Below, one piece after another: positions 59,308 to 64,000 of a stretch of 64,000 nucleotides of DNA. Origin of the DNA: Trebouxia sp. TZW2008 (lineage: Eukaryota; Chlorophyta; Trebouxiophyceae; Trebouxiales; Trebouxiaceae). The notes under the pieces were generated by a model, which saw only the letters and a list, made by a program, of their open reading frames with translations, did not search any database and was not told the DNA's origin. The DNA is taken from assembly GCA_002118135.1 (NCBI GenBank), contig BDIU01000053.1, positions 186,001 to 250,000 of the forward strand. Reading direction: 5' to 3'. Each line of letters begins with the position of its first letter. Position 1 is the stretch's first letter. The translations under genes and the position numbers were made by a program.

Positions 59308-60923
59308 TTATCTTCTAATGACAGCAGCTTCAAGAACTGCTCTGTCTTTAGTGTAATGGTACTTGATCTGGTCATCACAATACCTCCATGGGTGGCAAGG
59401 GCACAAGGCATCTCGCACTGCAACCCACTTCAACCAGGTTCTGTCACGCTTAGGCTTTCCACCTGAAGAACAAGCAAGTCAAGCTTCAGTTGACCTGGAT
59501 TCTGTCACGCTTAGGCTTTGCATGTAACAACCAGTAAGTCCAGTTGGAATTAGCCAGATCTTGTCACTTTTGGGCTTTGCACCTACACATGAACACAAGG
59601 TTCATCTGACCACATTCTGCCACGCTTGGGCTTAGCAATTGACAGACACCAAATCAAGTTTGAATGTATACAGTCCTGTTGTGCTTGGGCACTGTACCTA
59701 ACATCAGCAAGCCAAGAATGAACAGCCTGGAGAAGCCACCACTCAGAACTGCATGTTGAATTTTGCTTCTGCAGGAAGTCTATAGCATGATACTGCAGCT
59801 AGTAGGGACTTGAAGGTGCAGCTGCAAGGGATCATGCACTTGCACAGACCTGGTGGTCACTTGTTTTGGCATCTGGCAAAAACAGTGTGCATAAAGACAC
59901 ACCTGGCTCCGTCAAGTCAATGGACGGTTTCCGCTGTGCTGTCTTCATAGCCATCTGGACATAGTGCTCAGTGCTGGTGGATAGTGGACTCATCAGCAAG
60001 CTTGGCCTGGGTCCAGTGTAGGCAACACCCTCGAAGACCAAAGCGCAGCGCAAAGCAAGCCAAGATCCAAACTTGGGATGCAAACACAGGTGACTGTTTG
60101 GCTCCAAGAACGCTAGTCCTGCTGCATGTGCCATTCTCTGAATGGCAATGTATCTGGTGCCTGCCAGCTCCTCTGACTGACTGTGAGACCAGTAGCATTT
60201 GCATGGGTGCCTACATCATGTTTTGAAACAGTCACAAGATTTTCACAAAGCACACAGGTGGCAGGCAGCAACTGGCAAGGCTTGCAGATTTGCAACATGC
60301 TGCTCTGAGTTCTTTGTGTAGGAGGCTCACCTTGACGTCAAGGGCTGTATACTTGATTGCACACTGTCTTCTACATATGTGTCCAGAGGGTCAGCATGGG
60401 CTAGCAATTCAGGGTCTTGTCTGCAAGCTTTCAAAAAGCAGGGCCACAAGCTCTTGCTGTTGCCGACGATGACAACAAGGTCTTGTGCACCTGTAAGAGC
60501 CAGGGTTCAGCATTCACGCCAGTGGGCAGACTCATGGGCGGTCTCCTTGCTGTGTTGTTGAATGCTCAACGTCACAGGTACCTGTGCCTTCCCTCGTTGG
60601 TATGCGAGCCCCCGAATCCTTAGGAAGACAAGTATTGTACCTGCATACATCAGAAGTTCAGCCGGCGAGGACCTCCACATTGAGCGTCCTGTGTGCGAGA
60701 GCGGTACTTCGTCTGCGGCGACGAGTGAAACACCTGCCCCGTTCAGTGCTTTGCCCACTCACCAAGACAAGCACAAAGGCTGCAAAACGTCAAACCCGTG
60801 AGTGAGTAACCCCGTTTTCAAGCTCTGCACTATGTCCGGCCAGGCAGCAGCGCTCTTTGTGTGAAGATCGACCGGCAGATGCAATCTCTGGTGCTCACGC
60901 GGGGCCAGGACCGACACAGGCAT
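59308..60923 (-). CDS. MMACHC-like cobalamin-processing protein
   Basis: Exons 60763..60923, 60582..60640, 60331..60490, 59850..60153, 59698..59768 and 59308..59440 close in phase to 295 residues (human MMACHC is 282). Family landmarks in order are [73 protein letters not shown], and the C-terminal [10 protein letters not shown] with [20 protein letters not shown] binds imported cobalamins in the cytosol and removes the upper axial ligand so that methyl- and adenosyl-B12 can be made. Many algae depend on B12 for methionine synthase, so the role is plausible. The last intron contains tandem copies of its own 3' splice region. The start is [12 protein letters not shown]; no upstream exon was needed. 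Confidence 0.85.
59425..59700. repeat. About 58-60-bp tandem repeat over the last MMACHC-like splice acceptor
   Basis: TCTGTCACGCTTAGGCTTT recurs near 59440, 59500, 59558, 59615 and, degenerate, near 59675, each preceded by a CCAG/CCTGG piece. The first copy spans the used acceptor of the terminal exon (59440); the others duplicate acceptor-like sequence into the intron. Confidence 0.8.
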
Positions 60924-61630
60924 TGGCGCTCACAACAATGCAGCAGTTCAACGATCTGTTTGAATCACTTCGCAGGGATGGGCATGGCGAGATGCTGTTC
61001 GTGCGGGGCCGATGAAGGTGTCGATGGAGCTGATCGGTGCTCGAAGGTCGAAAAGAGGTTTAGTATGATCCATGTGACTGCCAAGTGTGCCAAGCTGGGT
61101 GAATAGGGCCAGGAAATTCTTGGACAAATTAGGCAGGTTCTGAAATTCCAACGCTCTTGGATCCTGAGATTAGGGGGAAGAGAAAGAGCATGCACTGTAG
61201 CATTCTTCGTTGCATTGCCGTGTCCAGCCCTCAAGAAAAGCTTTCGCGCCAAGCTTATGATCATGAACGCTCAATGCAATGGCACCAATCAGATCCGCGT
61301 TTATTGACTGTAGCCAGCAATTACATGCAAGCATTGTCGATGCGCTGATGCCAACTGCATGCAGACAGGTCAACAAACCAGCATCTGAGGACATGCTTTT
61401 GCCATTGACGTGGGCCTCGGGCGCTGCATCAAGGTCATTGACATGCTGTTTGTATGTAAAACATAATCAAGCACAAATCTGTAACATTAGTCTCTGACTG
61501 CTGTATCGTTATATTCACTGCTGGCACCTGATGACTATAACAGCTAAATGCAAAATCCACTTGCCAGAGCATGTAAGTATACGCCGAAAGATTAGACCCT
61601 GATGTCCTACCATAGTAGCTAGTGATGCAG

Positions 61631-62160
61631 AATCTCGATGCTAGGACTTCCACGCAAGTAAGTTCGAAAGTCCCCGAGACCATCAGGATCCCCAACACAG
61701 CAGCAAGGTTTTGCAAAAGTATGCTTCCAAAGCAGCAAGATGCTGAGTGCAGCCCTGACTGGCTGTTTGCTCAGTTGCTCAAAACTTGGTATATGAATCC
61801 AAAATTTGAAAAACATCAGGACAAGACACAAAGCCAGCTGACACTTGCAACAGAGTCAGTGGCAGTTGTGAGGTAGCTTCTACCAGATGTTGATGCTGTA
61901 TCGACCAGGCAACTGCCAGCTGTGATGCTATGCAGCAAGGCGTCCGTGCATTTGCTGCTGATGATGATGCAGAAAACACAGAAAGGGGCCATATTGACAT
62001 TCAAAGAATGCTAAGCGGGTGCAAAAGTGGTGCAGTAGGGTACAAAATACTGCTCACACAGCTCATGCAACAACTGCTGTCTCAGCCAGAGTTTGGAAAA
62101 CAAACATTGTCAGAACTGAAAGAGGCTTGCCAACTTGATCTTCATTATGTTGCAGTTTGA
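61631..62160 (+). CDS. 3' exons of an unrecognised + strand gene
   Basis: Three exons join in phase: one ending 61657 (NLDARTSTQ, donor CAA|GTAAGT), 61736..61867 (QDAECSPDWLFAQLLKTWYM ...) and 61936..62160 (GVRAFAADDDAENTERGHID ... LKEACQLDLHYVAV-stop). The product is mostly helical and acidic, with no membrane segment. Upstream coding pieces probably lie in 60.94-61.6 kb (for example RKFLDKLG near 61110), but I could not join them. No family is recognised. The stop is only 93 bp from the stop of the convergent Gly/Gln/Tyr-rich gene. Confidence 0.5.
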
Positions 62161-62253
62161 GGACAGCAAGAAATGCCTCAAGCAAAGAAGCGACCCCAAA
62201 AGCTGAACAAGGTAGGCCAGATCAATCTGGTGTGCTCTATGCTGCAAATCTGG

Positions 62254-64000
62254 CTAGTAGCGCTGTCTCTTGTAATCTTGGCCTGCAGATGAGCAGCAGT
62301 GAGACAAACAGCAGTCAAAGCAGGAGCAAGACAAAATGTAGCTTAGCATGAGCAACAGACAAAGACACAAATAGCTGACCTGATTGGCCTTGTTGCCCAC
62401 TGTAACCACCATAGCCACTATAGGCATTAGCCTGCATAGCAAACACATACCTGTAGACAAGCTGCAAGGGTTGATATGCTCTTGGTATGATGACTGACAA
62501 ACAAACAAACACTGTAAATTCAGTGTGCTTGGCAATTCCAACTTCCTTCGTTTCTGATGCAGGCAAAAAAACATTGATTGTGTCTTTATGGACAGCGTAA
62601 GCCTCAGCATTGTGTGTCTCCAGCAGGTTTAGTCAGGAGTTTATTTGATGAAAGAATCATAGGCTCTGCAATGCAGCATCTTGCATACAACTAGCAGATC
62701 AGCTGCCAGCTTGCCTGATCATAGCTGGAGTCTCGCTTCTGGCCAGGTGTCAAGTTGGTTATGCCCTGTCCATATTGCAAGCCAGCTTGAGCATATGCTG
62801 CTGGACCGTAGCCAGCATTGGCCCCTGGCATTGCTGCAAAGTTCTGTGCAGCACTATTATATGCAGCCTGCAGAAACATTTTGATAGGCCAAATTAGGTC
62901 CTACAATCTTGCAAAGCATCAGCCTTCCAAAGCTGGATTTCATGGCATGATGCAAGTTTATTGTGCTGCCATACTGATTGCCTGGATGACTGGGTCAGCA
63001 CAGCAAGACACTGGTGAGACTGATGATAGTTGGTGCTGTTTACAAAGACAGCATGCACTGTCAGAGCTGACTTCAACATGACAAACTTGCGAAGCAAACT
63101 CAGGTTTATCACATAGCAGCTGCAACTGCAGAAAGGCAGGCACATGCACAACAAGATACTTAGCAGCTTCAGGACAGACCTGTGTCCCACCATATCCGGC
63201 AGGCTGCTGCCCAAACGCCCCAAAAGGGGTCTGTGTGGCGTAGCCATTGGACTGTGCAAAGGTGTCTTGTCCTGTGCCGTATCCTGTCTGCTGTGCTGAG
63301 GAGGCCGCACCAAACATGCCGGTATTGCCTGTGCTGCTTGTGCCACTCTGACCATTGCCAAGGCTTGTAGGCCAGCCCTGCAGCTCAAGCACAGCACACG
63401 ACAGTCAGGCTGCAAATCAGCACAGCATGCTGCGATCAGGCTGCATACAAGCATGGTGTGCATATAGCTGTCATGATGGCTGGATAGCCAGGAGCACCAA
63501 GCAATTCAACAGTGTTGCATACAGTCAAGAACGATCATGAGCATGAGTGTTGGCAGAATTGACCAACAAGCTCATATTTTGTGTTGATTGCTGCACACAA
63601 GAACAAGTTCAAGCCGTTGGGCAGACAAGACTATGTCGTGAGAAGTCTTGATGAAGTCTATGTGGCAAGCGGCACCTCAGCAAGCTGTTTGTTTTGCAAG
63701 ACAAGTATGATCACAATCTTGGGTCACTGGTGGGTGTCAACCACAACTGGGAGCATTCATGCTGCTGCACAATGAACTCTCGTGTGCAGCTCAAAGGTCA
63801 GCTGTCTTTTGCCACAGCAGAACGTTGAGAAAGCAAAGCAGGATTTGCAGCACTATAAGTACTGCAGAAGGCTTTCATGCCCTGGCACAAATACTCACCT
63901 GTGAACCTGTTGCAAAGCCCTGACTGTACAGAGCATTGGCTGTGTAGGCATCTTGACCAGCGGCACCCAGATTGGGAGGGTACACAGCTTGACCACCATA
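62254..64000 (-). CDS. C-terminal part of a Gly/Gln/Tyr-rich, probably RNA-binding protein (partial)
   Basis: Exons 63899..64000 (continuing outside the window), 63180..63377, 62715..62867, 62380..62431 and 62254..62282 join in phase. The visible product is a prion-like low-complexity region: YGGQAVYPPNLGAAGQDAY, GYGTGQDTFAQSNGYATQ, AGYGPAAYAQAGLQYGQG, a short TPGQKRDSSYDQ segment, YSGYGGYSGQQGQ, and the basic end DYKRQRY. Such tails are typical of hnRNP, FUS-like and other RNA-binding proteins whose RRM or KH domains lie upstream, and they drive condensate formation (family knowledge; no RNA-binding domain is visible here). One intron uses a GC donor (CAG|GCAAGC after 62715). Confidence 0.7.

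Noticed and set aside
1..64000. CRISPR arrays, tRNA or rRNA genes, or viral/transposase genes.
   Set aside because: I looked for regular spacers, clover-leaf signatures, conserved rRNA cores and DDE/RT motifs and found none I could support. The repeats present are minisatellites, MITE-like elements and exon copies.

Overview
This is a nuclear segment from an intron-rich eukaryote, most likely a green alga of the Chlorophyta and possibly a trebouxiophyte (inference). Coding sequence is split into short exons on both strands with GT-AG and a few GC-AG junctions, spacers are short, and there are no bacterial operons, rRNA or phage genes. Plant-lineage markers include a DDB2 with an N-terminal zinc knuckle, a plant-like SAP30 and an RPN-motif nuclear protein. 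I joined exons by hand, requiring splice consensus, matching phase and family similarity. Where phases close exactly the models are strong; gaps are stated in each entry.

Left part (1-16 kb): the 3' end of an unknown + strand gene (1-1483), a Lys-rich nuclear protein (2037-4588), a minus-strand protein joining a CCCH zinc finger, winged-helix-like modules and a degenerate EXD1-type 3'-5' exonuclease domain (5254-11068), and divergent DDB2 (11762-15605), the UV-damage WD40 protein. Centre (16-38 kb): a 12-kb minus-strand JADE/BRPF-like PHD-knuckle-ePHD chromatin protein (15904-27785), serine incorporator (28941-32081), a 211-residue unknown protein (32679-34383, minus), SAP30-like HDAC subunit (34829-35494) and the KDEL receptor ERD2 (36585-37707).

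Right part (38-64 kb): glucosamine-6-phosphate N-acetyltransferase (38697-39506, minus), directly downstream of a 10-kb ER Hsp110/GRP170 chaperone gene (39605-50138, minus), an SDR oxidoreductase (50668-52892), a bacterial-type family-2 glycosyltransferase (53803-56001, minus), a coiled-coil protein (56361-58098), an MMACHC-like B12-processing protein (59308-60923, minus), an unknown + strand gene ending at 62160, and the 3' part of a Gly/Gln/Tyr-rich probable RNA-binding protein running off the window (minus).

The main unusual signal is genome architecture. Introns in several genes carry degenerate local copies of neighbouring exon pieces ('ghost exons'), some with in-frame stops or dead splice sites and some still open. 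They are densest in the PHD gene and the GRP170 gene, whose largest intron also holds a minisatellite. Recurrent GC-AG introns share the donor GCAAG(C/T). The GRP170 protein appears to get its ER-retrieval tetrapeptide HEEL from a 29-nt last exon, while its receptor gene ERD2 lies about 2 kb beyond the 3' end.
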